A program made the position numbers and the translations under genes. Shown here piece by piece: positions 8,497 to 16,729 of a DNA stretch of 64,000 nucleotides. Below the pieces are notes generated by a model. That model did no database searches and had not been told where the DNA came from. It was given only the letters and a program-made list of their open reading frames with translations. The first letter of the stretch is position 1; each line of letters opens with the position of its first letter. Source of the DNA: Candidatus Epulonipiscium sp. (GTDB lineage Bacteria > Bacillota_A > Clostridia > Lachnospirales > Cellulosilyticaceae); contig DUUM01000173.1 in assembly GCA_012841565.1 (NCBI GenBank), positions 29,950 through 93,949 of the forward strand, read 5' to 3'.

Positions 8497-9357
8497 TTGA
8501 CAACTAATATGCCAAATGCAGATAAAATATTTATTGATATGTGCCGTGATATTCTAGATAACGGTGTGAGTACAGAGGGTGAGAAGGTTAGGCCCAAATG
8601 GGATGATGGCTCGTCTGCCTATACAATCAAGCAATTTGGTGTGATTAACCGGTATGATTTATCGAAAGAGTTTCCAGCCCTAACACTTAGGCGGGTAGCT
8701 ATTAAAAGTTGTATTGATGAACTTTTATGGATTTGGCAAAAGAAATCTAATAATATAAAAGAATTAAATAGCCGTATTTGGGATAGTTGGGCTGACGGTG
8801 AAGGTTCAATTGGTAAGGCATACGGCTATCAATTAGGGATAAAACATAGGTACAAAGAAGGCATGATGGATCAAGTAGACCGGGTATTATTCGATCTTAA
8901 AAACAATCCATACAGCAGAAGGATTATGACCAATTTATATATTCATAATGACTTACATGAGATGAATTTATATCCATGTGCTTATAGCATGACTTTTAAT
9001 GTCACTAAGAAGAAAGGTCACGATAAGCTGGTACTTAATGGTCTATTAAATCAACGTTCTAACGATGTTTTAACAGCAAACAACTGGAATGTATGCCAAT
9101 ATGCAATCTTATTGCATATGCTAGCCCAAGTATCTCATATGGAAGTTGGAGAACTCGTTCACGTTATTGCGGATGCACATATTTATGATAGACATATTCC
9201 AATTGTGGAAGAACTCATTAGTCGTCCTACTTATGAGGCGCCAAAGCTTTGGATTAATCCGGAGGTAAAGGATTTTTATGAGTTTACGACCGATGATTTT
9301 AAATTGTTAGATTATAAACATGGCGAAAAGGTAAGTGGCATACCTGTGGCTATTTAG
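8497..9357 (+). CDS. thyA: thymidylate synthase (ThyA)
   Basis: ThyA methylates dUMP to dTMP with methylenetetrahydrofolate, producing dihydrofolate. The 286-residue protein matches the Bacillus subtilis/phage phi3T ThyA type: ELLWIWQKKSN near residue 70, the active-site cysteine in YPCAYS near 165, RSND near 190, and the C-terminal WINPEVKDFYEFTTDDFKL. The TTG start, 8 bases after AGAAAGGA, is preferred; an ATG four codons later is possible. It has its own promoter. No folA (dihydrofolate reductase), its usual partner, is in the window. Confidence 0.95.
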   Translation: MTTNMPNADKIFIDMCRDILDNGVSTEGEKVRPKWDDGSSAYTIKQFGVINRYDLSKEFPALTLRRVAIKSCIDELLWIWQKKSNNIKELNSRIWDSWADGEGSIGKAYGYQLGIKHRYKEGMMDQVDRVLFDLKNNPYSRRIMTNLYIHNDLHEMNLYPCAYSMTFNVTKKKGHDKLVLNGLLNQRSNDVLTANNWNVCQYAILLHMLAQVSHMEVGELVHVIADAHIYDRHIPIVEELISRPTYEAPKLWINPEVKDFYEFTTDDFKLLDYKHGEKVSGIPVAI

Positions 9358-9397
9358 AGGTTACGGGGTTAAGTGTGTTATACCACATTAGGTGTGT

Positions 9398-9494
9398 TCC
9401 GCATTAGGGCAAGCTATAACATCTCCCGACTCACTTCTCTTGGCAGATATGCCAAAGGAAGCTCGCTGGGAGATGTTATGCTTGCCCATTGCGG
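9398..9494 (+). repeat. hairpin repeat family, copy 2 (long form)
   Basis: The stem pairs CCGCA with TGCGG, GGGCAAGC with GCTTGCCC, and ATAACATCTCCC with GGGAGATGTTAT, capped by an inner hairpin TTGGCA-gata-TGCCAA. The caps CCGCATTAGG and CCATTGCGGGGAA are the same as in the other copies. It lies 40 bases after the thyA stop. A degenerate second cap, CCACATTAGG, occurs 16 bases upstream. Confidence 0.85.
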
Positions 9495-9554
9495 GGAATG
9501 TTATAAGAGCGTCAAAACACTCTTTATGATTTTTAGTCTGTAGTGAGAATAGTT

Positions 9555-9604
9555 AAAATCCCTTATGGTTTAGATAATATCTAAACCATAAGGGATTTTT
9601 TTGT
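9555..9604 (+). terminator. Rho-independent terminator after thyA
   Basis: A 22-base near-perfect inverted repeat (AAAATCCCTTATGGTTTAGA with its complement) is followed by seven T. The A-rich left side would let it act in both directions. Confidence 0.8.
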
Positions 9605-9641
9605 ATGATAGGAAAGTTCTACTTTCCTTACCGATGATACC

Positions 9642-9718
9642 GTGTCTGACACATCCCTTCTGGGACTTTTGCAACCAGAGTTGTGTGTCCCAGAAGGGAT
9701 GTGTCAGACACCTTTTTT
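9642..9718 (+). repeat. 25-bp perfect inverted repeat with T-run, REP-like
   Basis: The arms at 9642-9666 and 9687-9711 are perfectly complementary over 25 bases around a 20-base loop, and six T follow. Each arm begins or ends with GTGTCTGACAC, which is itself palindromic. It can terminate plus-strand transcripts and lies between two converging units (thyA and the minus-strand transporter). The nested palindrome resembles REP sequences mobilised by TnpA-REP transposases; no such transposase is in the window. Apart from these structures, the 9358-9727 gap holds no gene. Confidence 0.6.
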
Positions 9719-9727
9719 GTGGGAGCT

Positions 9728-10576
9728 TTAGTTTTCTAATTTTCCACCTTCCACAACGATATCTTGAGGATTGATGTCATCTCCGTAGGCTGGGAGTAGT
9801 GTTGCATCATAAGCCTGGCGGATAAAGTTTTCTTTGCCAATATCTATAAGTTCTTGGTTAATCCAGTCTAGTAATTCTGTGTTGCCTTTTTTTACACCTG
9901 GTGCAATTGTATCTACCCCACCAAGGGTAGGAATACCGGTGGTGAAGCCTTGGTTTTCTCTAGCCCAGGCAAATAGTAAGGTGTTATCATGGGCTAGGGC
10001 TGCGCCCCGACCATCTTGGAAGGCTTGGAAGGCTTCGGTATTTTGGTCATACTTTAGGAGCTCGATATCAGGGTGGTTCTGGGTAAAATATGTTTCAGCT
10101 GTGGTGCCTTTGTTAACGATAAGCTTTTGACCTTTTAATTGATCAATATCCGTAATAGGTGCACTATCTGGAGAAACAACTCCTAAGGATACTTTCATGT
10201 AAGGATTTGCAAAATCAACTTTTTCTTTTCTTTCATCTGTTACAGTAAAGTTTGCTAGAATAATATCTACTTTATCTGACTCTAAATATTCAACTCTACT
10301 GGCTGCTTCAACTAATACAAATTCAACCTTACTCTCATCCCCTAACAAGTCTTTGGCAAAACGTTTTGCAATATAAACATCAAAACCTTGATGATCACCG
10401 TTAGAATCTATATAGCCAAAAGGTGGTTTATCACTAAATACACCAATTCTAATTCTATCATTTTCTTTAATAGCTTCGAGTCCAGTTTTAGTATTAGGCT
10501 TTGAGCAACCTGCCAACACGCCAATTGTTAGAACAAAAACAGATACTAGGGATAAAACATTTATTATCTTCTTCAT
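9728..10576 (-). CDS. amino-acid (probably cysteine) ABC transporter binding lipoprotein
   Basis: This is the extracellular solute-binding protein of a polar amino-acid importer (SBP_bac_3). It has a lipoprotein signal ending VLAGC, then the two-lobe fold with RIGVFSDKPPFGYID near residue 45, NFTVTDERKEKVDF near 115 and KGTTAETYFTQNHP near 160. The latter stretches and the EGGK C-terminus resemble Campylobacter CjaA, a cysteine-binding protein, as I recall it. That fits the position, divergent from the sulfate operon. The ATG at 10576 is chosen because AAAGAGGTG lies 7 bases before it. It is the last gene of a four-gene minus-strand operon and overlaps the ATPase gene stop. Confidence 0.87.
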   Translation of the reverse strand: MKKIINVLSLVSVFVLTIGVLAGCSKPNTKTGLEAIKENDRIRIGVFSDKPPFGYIDSNGDHQGFDVYIAKRFAKDLLGDESKVEFVLVEAASRVEYLESDKVDIILANFTVTDERKEKVDFANPYMKVSLGVVSPDSAPITDIDQLKGQKLIVNKGTTAETYFTQNHPDIELLKYDQNTEAFQAFQDGRGAALAHDNTLLFAWARENQGFTTGIPTLGGVDTIAPGVKKGNTELLDWINQELIDIGKENFIRQAYDATLLPAYGDDINPQDIVVEGGKLEN

Positions 10577-10578
10577 TA

Positions 10579-11334
10579 TCAAACACCTCTTTCAAAATTG
10601 AATATATTTAAAAACTCATGGGCACGTTCTGTTTTAGGAGCAGAAAAAAAGTCTTTAGGACTTGATTCTTCTGCAATCTTTCCTTTATCAATAAATATAA
10701 TGCGATCTGCAACGGCCTGAGCAAATTGCATTTCATGGGTAACAATAACCATGGTCATTCCTTGATCGGCAAGCTCTAGCATAACATCTAAAACTTCTCT
10801 GACCATTTCTGGGTCTAGAGCAGCCGTTACTTCATCAAAAAGCATTATATCAGGATTCATACAAAGGGCGCGAATAATAGCGACTCTTTGTTTTTGTCCC
10901 CCTGAAAGTTGTCTTGGGTAAGCATCTTTCTTATCTAGCAACCCAACTCTTTCTAATAACCCTAAAGCTTGAGCACTTGCTTCTTTTTTATTTCTTTTTT
11001 GAACCTTAAGGGGACCAAGTAATATGTTTTCCATAATGGTCATATGAGGAAACAAGTCATAGCTTTGAAAGACCATTCCTATTTTTTCCCGAATTAAATG
11101 CCACTTGGTACTATCTTCATTAATGACTTGACCTTTTAACTTAATTTGTCCTGATTGAATTTCCTCTAAACCATTAATGCATCTTAGCAAAGTACTTTTA
11201 CCACATCCAGAGGGGCCAAGTAGAACCACCACCTCCCCTTTATAAACATCAAGAGAAACCCCTGCTAATGCATGAATATCATCATATTGTTTATGTAGAT
11301 CTTTAATCTCTAATAATTTTTCTTGTGATGCCAT
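10579..11334 (-). CDS. amino-acid ABC transporter ATP-binding protein
   Basis: This is a GlnQ-type ATPase of 251 residues. Walker A is GPSGCGKST near residue 40, the signature is [14 protein letters not shown] near 140, Walker B is [14 protein letters not shown] near 165 (DEVTAALD, as in GlnQ-family members), and the switch histidine is in VTHEM. It energises the two permeases upstream. AAGGAGGTGA lies 4 bases before the ATG. Its stop overlaps the start of the binding-protein gene. Confidence 0.93.
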   Translation of the reverse strand: MASQEKLLEIKDLHKQYDDIHALAGVSLDVYKGEVVVLLGPSGCGKSTLLRCINGLEEIQSGQIKLKGQVINEDSTKWHLIREKIGMVFQSYDLFPHMTIMENILLGPLKVQKRNKKEASAQALGLLERVGLLDKKDAYPRQLSGGQKQRVAIIRALCMNPDIMLFDEVTAALDPEMVREVLDVMLELADQGMTMVIVTHEMQFAQAVADRIIFIDKGKIAEESSPKDFFSAPKTERAHEFLNIFNFERGV

Positions 11335-11346
11335 AGGGTCACCTCC

Positions 11347-12024
11347 TTAATGTTGCCATTTCTTCTCTAATCGCTTTGATAAAAGAGAAATGGGATAGCA
11401 TATTATAAAATATAGAAAAAATATAAAACCATAAACCCAAAATGAAGCAGTGGGACTTTTAAGGATTGAAGCTTCAATTATTTGCTGGCCTACCTTTAAT
11501 ACTTCTACAACACCTATAAGAACCACCAATGATGTGGTTTTGATCATTCTTGTAGCAAGATTAATGGCAGAAGGTATGAGTCGTCTTACTGCTTGAGGAA
11601 TAATAATATAAAGGTGAATTTGCTGGGGGGTGAGTCCAATAGCCTTTCCGCTGTCCTGTTGATGTTTAGGGAGAGAGGTAATGGCCCCTCTTACAATATC
11701 CCCCATTTCTGCAGTCCCCCATAAAGTAAACACAAGCACCGAAACAAATTCACCCCCTAAATGAATATGAAGTACTTTTGTAAGGCCAAAATAAAATAGA
11801 AATAGCCAAACCAGTACAGGAATAATTCTTACAGCTTCTAAATAAAGTCTGGATAAGATTCTAACAAGCTTATTATTGGAAGTCATAATAATTCCAAATA
11901 AGGTGCCTAATACAGTAGAAATTGTAATTGAAATCAGTGCGATTCTTGTGGTCACCCATAACCCCCCAAGGAGCCTAGATAAATTCCTTCCTTCAAAGAT
12001 AATGTTAATTCCCAAATCCTGCAT
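11347..12024 (-). CDS. amino-acid ABC transporter permease
   Basis: This is an inner-membrane subunit of the HisM/GlnP type (225 residues, about five helices). The EAA-type loop that docks on the ATPase is visible as KAIGLTPQQIHLYIIIPQAV near residue 140. The frame is open further upstream, but AAAGGAGGG fixes the ATG at 12024. This start lies within the end of the preceding permease gene, so the two are coupled. Confidence 0.92.
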   Translation of the reverse strand: MQDLGINIIFEGRNLSRLLGGLWVTTRIALISITISTVLGTLFGIIMTSNNKLVRILSRLYLEAVRIIPVLVWLFLFYFGLTKVLHIHLGGEFVSVLVFTLWGTAEMGDIVRGAITSLPKHQQDSGKAIGLTPQQIHLYIIIPQAVRRLIPSAINLATRMIKTTSLVVLIGVVEVLKVGQQIIEASILKSPTASFWVYGFIFFLYFIICYPISLLSKRLEKKWQH

Positions 12025-12664
12025 TTCGAACCCTCCTTTCAATAAAGGTGAGTAGTAGTGATAGGGGTAATAAAATAATCAAATAAGCTACTACAAGCAT
12101 AAATAATGCTTCAGTTGTCTTGTAATACATGCCAATTAAATCTTTTGCTACAAACATTAGATCAGCTAGAGCAATAGCGCTAACAATAGATGTTTCTTTT
12201 AAAATAAAGATTCCATTGGCACTTAGAGCTGGAATAGCAACTGCAAAGGCTTGTGGGAGGACAACATATCTAATAAGTTGTGGTTTTGTAAGACCAATGC
12301 TTAGGCCGGATTCTATTTGAATCTGACTTACGGCTTCAAAACCACTTCGAAATGCCTCTGCCATATAACTGCCTCCTAAGAATGAAAGTCCTAGAATAGC
12401 ACAGGTATAAGCTTCTAGTTTTATCCCCATCTTAGGGAGCCCGTAATATAGAAAAAAAAGCTGGATAAGAAGGGGCGTATTACGTGAGACTTCAATATAG
12501 CCACTTACAATGTGTCTTAGACCTTTTACCTTAAAATAGATAATCATGCTACATATAAAGCCTATAACCGTTGATAGAGCAATTCCCCAGAAAGCCAGAG
12601 TTAGGGTAAGTTGTGCGGCCTTCATATAGAGAGGAATGTTGGTATAAATAAAATGTGTATCCAT
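12005..12664 (-). CDS. amino-acid ABC transporter permease
   Basis: This is the first gene of the minus-strand transporter operon, a 219-residue paralogue of the next permease, with RNTPLLIQLFFLYYGLP near residue 60 and the EAA-type loop SIGLTKPQLIRYVVLPQAF near 135. The pair would form a heterodimeric channel. AAAGGAGGT lies 7 bases before the ATG. No convincing -35/-10 pair was found on this strand in the 289-base gap upstream. The palindromic site at 12774-12788 is about 110 bases upstream of the start. Confidence 0.92.
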   Translation of the reverse strand: MDTHFIYTNIPLYMKAAQLTLTLAFWGIALSTVIGFICSMIIYFKVKGLRHIVSGYIEVSRNTPLLIQLFFLYYGLPKMGIKLEAYTCAILGLSFLGGSYMAEAFRSGFEAVSQIQIESGLSIGLTKPQLIRYVVLPQAFAVAIPALSANGIFILKETSIVSAIALADLMFVAKDLIGMYYKTTEALFMLVVAYLIILLPLSLLLTFIERRVRNAGFGN

Positions 12665-12773
12665 GCAACCTACCTCCTTTAGGTACTAAAGTATAGAGGA
12701 TGTATCTTCTTGTATATTATGAAATAACTATGGATAATATTCTGAAGAATGTCCCTTACTACAAAGCTAAATA

Positions 12774-12788
12774 CAATACATATATGTT
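12774..12788. promoter_or_regulatory. candidate operator CAATACATATATGTT, copy A
   Basis: This 15-base sequence containing the palindrome ACATATATGT is identical to 22796-22810 in front of the Rrf2 regulator. It lies between the divergent cysteine-type transporter and the sulfate operon. A shorter match, AAAACATATATGA (12918-12930), lies over the likely transcript start of the sulfate operon. Function as an Rrf2 or CymR-like site is inferred. Confidence 0.5.
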
Positions 12789-12877
12789 TGCTATGTGTTG
12801 GATTATAACCCACCTAAAATAAGAAGTCAATAGTTTTTAAATATAAATTAAAACTAAAAATATATTGTAAAAATCTA

Positions 12878-12906
12878 TTGACAAATAATTCTAAACATAT
12901 TATATT
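12878..12906 (+). promoter_or_regulatory. sigma-A promoter for the sulfate assimilation operon
   Basis: A perfect TTGACA (12878-12883), a 17-base spacer and TATATT (12901-12906) lie 48 bases before the first gene. The predicted start near 12913 is followed at once by the partial operator AAAACATATATGA, a position suited to repression. Confidence 0.8.
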
Positions 12907-12953
12907 TATTAACATACAAAACATATATGATTAGCTTGACATGGAGGTGGCAG

Positions 12954-13976
12954 ATGAAAAGAAAGAACTTAGTGGAATGGGCTGTACTTGTTTTTTGGGC
13001 TTTTGTTATTGTCTTTGGATTTGTAAAAAAGGATCCCAATCAAGTAAAGTTGTTAAATGTGTCTTATGATCCAACCCGTGAGTTATATACCCAATTGAAT
13101 AACGAATTTATTAGGGATTGGTATGAACATACGGGAGATGAGATTGTTATTCATCAATCTCATGGGGGATCAGGTAAACAAGCTAGATCAGTTATAGAAG
13201 GTTTAAATGCAGATATTGTTACACTAGGACTTGGATATGATATTGATGCTATTAGTGATACGGGTTTAATAGACCCACAATGGCAAAGTGAATTTAAATA
13301 TAATAGTTCACCTTATACATCAACCATTGTATTTCTTGTAAGAAAAGGAAACCCCAAAAATATAAAGGACTGGGATGATTTAGCAAGAGAAGATGTTTCT
13401 GTTATTACCCCTAATCCAAAATCATCAGGAGGGGCAAGGTGGAATTACTTGGCAGCCTGGGGATATAGTATAGAAAAAAACAATGGAGATGAATCAAAAA
13501 CAAAAAGCTTTATTAAAAAAGTATATAAAAACGTAGAAGTCCTTGATTCTGGTGCAAGAGGATCTATGGCTACCTTCGCCCAAAGAGGTATAGGCGATGT
13601 CCTTATAGCATGGGAAAATGAAGCACTATTATGTGTTAAGGAGTTAGGAATGGATGAATTTAGTATCGTCGTTCCTTCAATTAGTATCTTGGCGGAACCA
13701 CCAGTGTCTATTGTAGACCAGGTCGTTGATAAAAAGAAAACAAGAAAAGTCGCTCAGGCCTATCTGGATTTCTTATATACAAAAAAAGGGCAAGAGATTG
13801 CAGCCCAAAACTACTATAGGCCTAGAAATAAAGAAGTGGCCAGTAACTATCAAGATATTTTCCCAGAACTAAAGTTGCTAACCATTGATAAACATTTTGG
13901 GGGTTGGCAAAAAGCACATGACGTGCATTTTAGAGACGGTGGTATTTTCGATGAAATCTATATGCCTGTCAATTAA
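12954..13976 (+). CDS. sbp: sulfate/thiosulfate-binding protein of the CysTWA importer
   Basis: This 340-residue protein is an extracellular sulfate-binding protein of the Sbp/CysP family. Landmarks are [13 protein letters not shown] near residue 35, [15 protein letters not shown] near 72 and [18 protein letters not shown] near 155. The N-terminus is one hydrophobic helix after a basic start, with no lipobox cysteine, so it is membrane-tethered or a cleaved signal rather than a standard lipoprotein. GGAGGTGG before the ATG at 12954 fixes the start; an upstream ATG at 12927 has no ribosome site. It heads a nine-gene operon ending with the sulfite reductase gene. Confidence 0.92.
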   Translation: MKRKNLVEWAVLVFWAFVIVFGFVKKDPNQVKLLNVSYDPTRELYTQLNNEFIRDWYEHTGDEIVIHQSHGGSGKQARSVIEGLNADIVTLGLGYDIDAISDTGLIDPQWQSEFKYNSSPYTSTIVFLVRKGNPKNIKDWDDLAREDVSVITPNPKSSGGARWNYLAAWGYSIEKNNGDESKTKSFIKKVYKNVEVLDSGARGSMATFAQRGIGDVLIAWENEALLCVKELGMDEFSIVVPSISILAEPPVSIVDQVVDKKKTRKVAQAYLDFLYTKKGQEIAAQNYYRPRNKEVASNYQDIFPELKLLTIDKHFGGWQKAHDVHFRDGGIFDEIYMPVN

Positions 13977-13993
13977 TGCAGAGGGGGATTAGC

Positions 13994-14818
13994 ATGAATA
14001 ATAAAGTACGGGTTATTCCTGGCTTTAAATTATCACTCAGCTTTACCATTACATACTTAATGATTATCATACTGATTCCTTTAGGTGCTCTCATCACTCG
14101 GGGAATGGGAATGGGATTAAATAGCTTTATAGAATCTGGTTTTACACCAAGGGCCCTAGCTGGATATAAAGTTAGTTTTGGCTGCGCCTTAGTAGCTGCC
14201 TTGGTTAATGTTTTCTTCGGAACCATACTGGCATGGGTATTAGTTAGATACGATTTTCCTTTTAAAAGATTTCTAGATGGCTGTATTGATTTGCCTTTTG
14301 CTTTACCAACGGCTGTGGCGGGTATTACACTTACGACCTTATATTCTAAAAATGGGTGGGTCGGTAAGATTCTTTATGGGATTGGCATCAAATCTTCCTT
14401 TTCACTACTAGGGATTATTATCGCTTTAATATTTATAGGCATACCCTTTGTTGTTCGGACGGTACAGCCTGTCCTTAGTCATTTAGATGACCAGTACGAA
14501 GAAGCCGCAACCGTACTTGGCGCAAGTAAAACAAGGATTTTTTGGAAGGTTATTTTACCAGAGATTTCAACCTCTATTTTAACAGGGTTTTCTCTAGCAT
14601 TTGCAAGAGGTATTGGGGAGTATGGAAGTGTTATTTTCATAGCTGGAAATATGCCCATGAAAACAGAAGTCGCACCCCTTTTAATTATGAGCAAGCTAGA
14701 ACAATATGATTATAACGGGGCTATTGCCATCGCACTAGTCATGCTTAGTATTTCTTTTATAATGCTTCTTTTAATTAATGTTTTTCAGTGGCATTCTAAT
14801 AAATTTATAAAGGAATGA
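13994..14818 (+). CDS. cysT: sulfate ABC transporter permease CysT
   Basis: This is one of two permeases of the sulfate importer (274 residues, six helices), with PFALPTAVAGITL near residue 100 and the ATPase-docking loop EAATVLGASKTRIFWKVILP near 170. An ATG at 13976 overlaps the sbp stop, but AGAGGGGGA places the start at 13994. It overlaps the region leading into cysW. Confidence 0.93.
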   Translation: MNNKVRVIPGFKLSLSFTITYLMIIILIPLGALITRGMGMGLNSFIESGFTPRALAGYKVSFGCALVAALVNVFFGTILAWVLVRYDFPFKRFLDGCIDLPFALPTAVAGITLTTLYSKNGWVGKILYGIGIKSSFSLLGIIIALIFIGIPFVVRTVQPVLSHLDDQYEEAATVLGASKTRIFWKVILPEISTSILTGFSLAFARGIGEYGSVIFIAGNMPMKTEVAPLLIMSKLEQYDYNGAIAIALVMLSISFIMLLLINVFQWHSNKFIKE

Positions 14819-14826
14819 GGTGGACT

Positions 14827-15633
14827 ATGAAACCAACGATTACAAAATGGTGTTTAATTTTAATTAGTATTCTGTTTTTGGGACTCATGCTAGGATTGCC
14901 CTTAGTTGTGATTATCGTAGAGGCTCTAAGAAAGGGAATTAAAGCTTATGCCCTTGCCGTAGCAGATTTTTATACTTTAAAGGCAATAAGTCTCACTTTT
15001 ATTTCAGTTATTGTTGCAGTTGTTATGAATACTATTTTCGGACTTTTAGCAGCGTGGACGATTACAAAATATAGTTTTAAAGGTAAAAACCTTTTGATTA
15101 CTTTAATTGATCTACCTTTTGCAATTTCCCCCGTTATATCTGGTTTAGCATTTATATTAACCTTTGGGAGAAATGGATTATTTCACAGTGTTTTAACACA
15201 ATATGATATTCAAATCGTTTTTGCAGTACCTGGGATTATTTTAGCCACTGTATTTGTAACCTTTCCCTTTATTGCAAGAGAGTTAATCCCGCTTATGGCG
15301 GCACAAGGAACCGAACAAGAAGAGGCTGCCGCCATATTAGGTGCTAAGGGTCTAACTATTTTTACAAAAGTAACCTTGCCCAATATAAAGTGGGGACTTC
15401 TATACGGCGTGACCCTTTGTATGGCTAGAGCAATGGGAGAGTTTGGAGCCGTTTCTGTTGTATCTGGACATATTCGGGGACTTACCAATACACTGCCTCT
15501 TCATATTGAAATTCTTTATAACGAATACCAATTTTCAGCAGCTTTTGCTGTGGCATCCCTATTAATGATTTTTGCCGTGGTTATATTAATTGTACGAAAC
15601 ATGATAGAAAACAAAGAACAAAGAGAGGTGTAG
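14827..15633 (+). CDS. cysW: sulfate ABC transporter permease CysW
   Basis: This is the second permease of the sulfate importer (268 residues), a paralogue of CysT, with DLPFAISPVISGLAF near residue 95 and the docking loop EAAAILGAKGLTIFTKVTLP near 160. The ATG at 14815 overlaps the cysT stop and has no separate ribosome site. The ATG at 14827 follows GAGGTGG and is preferred. Confidence 0.93.
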   Translation: MKPTITKWCLILISILFLGLMLGLPLVVIIVEALRKGIKAYALAVADFYTLKAISLTFISVIVAVVMNTIFGLLAAWTITKYSFKGKNLLITLIDLPFAISPVISGLAFILTFGRNGLFHSVLTQYDIQIVFAVPGIILATVFVTFPFIARELIPLMAAQGTEQEEAAAILGAKGLTIFTKVTLPNIKWGLLYGVTLCMARAMGEFGAVSVVSGHIRGLTNTLPLHIEILYNEYQFSAAFAVASLLMIFAVVILIVRNMIENKEQREV

Positions 15634-15636
15634 ACG

Positions 15637-16698
15637 ATGCATATTCAAGTGACTAATATTTTTAAAAATTATGGTGATTTTAAAGCCGCTGATAGGGTCA
15701 GTTTCCAAATAGAAAAAGGTCAATTAATTGGCCTTTTAGGTCCTAGTGGAAGCGGTAAAACAACGATTTTAAGAATGATTGCTGGCCTTGAAACCCCTGA
15801 CTCAGGTGATATTTTGATTGATGGTGTTAAGATTAACGATTTACCCCCTGGGGAAAGAGGCATCGGTTTTGTTTTTCAAAATTACGCTCTTTTTCGCCAT
15901 ATGAGTATTTATGACAATATAGCTTTTGGGCTCAAGGTACAAAAAATTGATAAAAACACAATTGATCAACGTGTTAAAGAGTTATTGTTACTGATTGGAC
16001 TGGAAGGTCTTGATAAAAGGTACCCCCATCAGTTATCCGGTGGTCAAAGACAAAGAGTAGCCTTTGCAAGAGCAATTGCGCCTAGGCCCAAAGTACTTCT
16101 CCTAGATGAACCTTTTGCCGCAATTGATTGTAAAATCAGAAAAGAACTTAGAACGTGGCTAAAAGAAATGATTACTAAACTCGGCATAACAAGTATATTT
16201 GTCACTCACGATCAAGAAGAAGCTGTTGAACTCGCCGATGAGATTATCGTTACAAACAAAGGGAGAATAGAACAACAAGGCATCCCATCTGAGATTTATA
16301 AAAATCCCGCAACACCATTTGTAGCTCAGTTTATAGGAGAATCTACGATCGTGGAAGACTACCAAGCTCTAAAGGGTTTTAAAGAAATTAATAAAGGAAA
16401 AAAAGCAGTCATAAGGCCTGAATTTATACAAATTGAAAAAGATAGCAAAGAAATACTTACCCCATCTGCAGCAGAAAAAGGTGTGGTTAAGGAGATTTTA
16501 TTTAAAGGCCATCATCTAGAAATCACAGTTACTGTAGGGCATCTTTCATTAGTCGGTTCTAGGACCTTAGAGCAGGAACCATTAACGGTTGGGGAAGAGG
16601 TATTAGTGCTGGTTCACCGGCTTTATGTTTTTGATGATCTAAAAGCTCAAGTAGTCGAAAATAAGCTAAAAACAGATCCTATGCCTATATTTATATAA
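15637..16698 (+). CDS. cysA: sulfate ABC transporter ATPase CysA
   Basis: This 353-residue ATPase drives sulfate import. Walker A is GPSGSGKTT near residue 36, the signature is LSGGQRQRVAFARA near 132, Walker B is LLLDEPFAAID near 155 (the DEPFAA form of CysA/PotA-type ATPases), and a C-terminal TOBE domain starts near 255. It starts 3 bases after the cysW stop. Confidence 0.94.
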   Translation: MHIQVTNIFKNYGDFKAADRVSFQIEKGQLIGLLGPSGSGKTTILRMIAGLETPDSGDILIDGVKINDLPPGERGIGFVFQNYALFRHMSIYDNIAFGLKVQKIDKNTIDQRVKELLLLIGLEGLDKRYPHQLSGGQRQRVAFARAIAPRPKVLLLDEPFAAIDCKIRKELRTWLKEMITKLGITSIFVTHDQEEAVELADEIIVTNKGRIEQQGIPSEIYKNPATPFVAQFIGESTIVEDYQALKGFKEINKGKKAVIRPEFIQIEKDSKEILTPSAAEKGVVKEILFKGHHLEITVTVGHLSLVGSRTLEQEPLTVGEEVLVLVHRLYVFDDLKAQVVENKLKTDPMPIFI

Positions 16699-16729
16699 AA
16701 TCATAAGAATGATAGGGGGTAACTTTACA

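Noticed and set aside
12665..12770. A sigma-A promoter for the minus-strand transporter
   Set aside because: Only poor -35/-10 pairs were found; no call could be supported.
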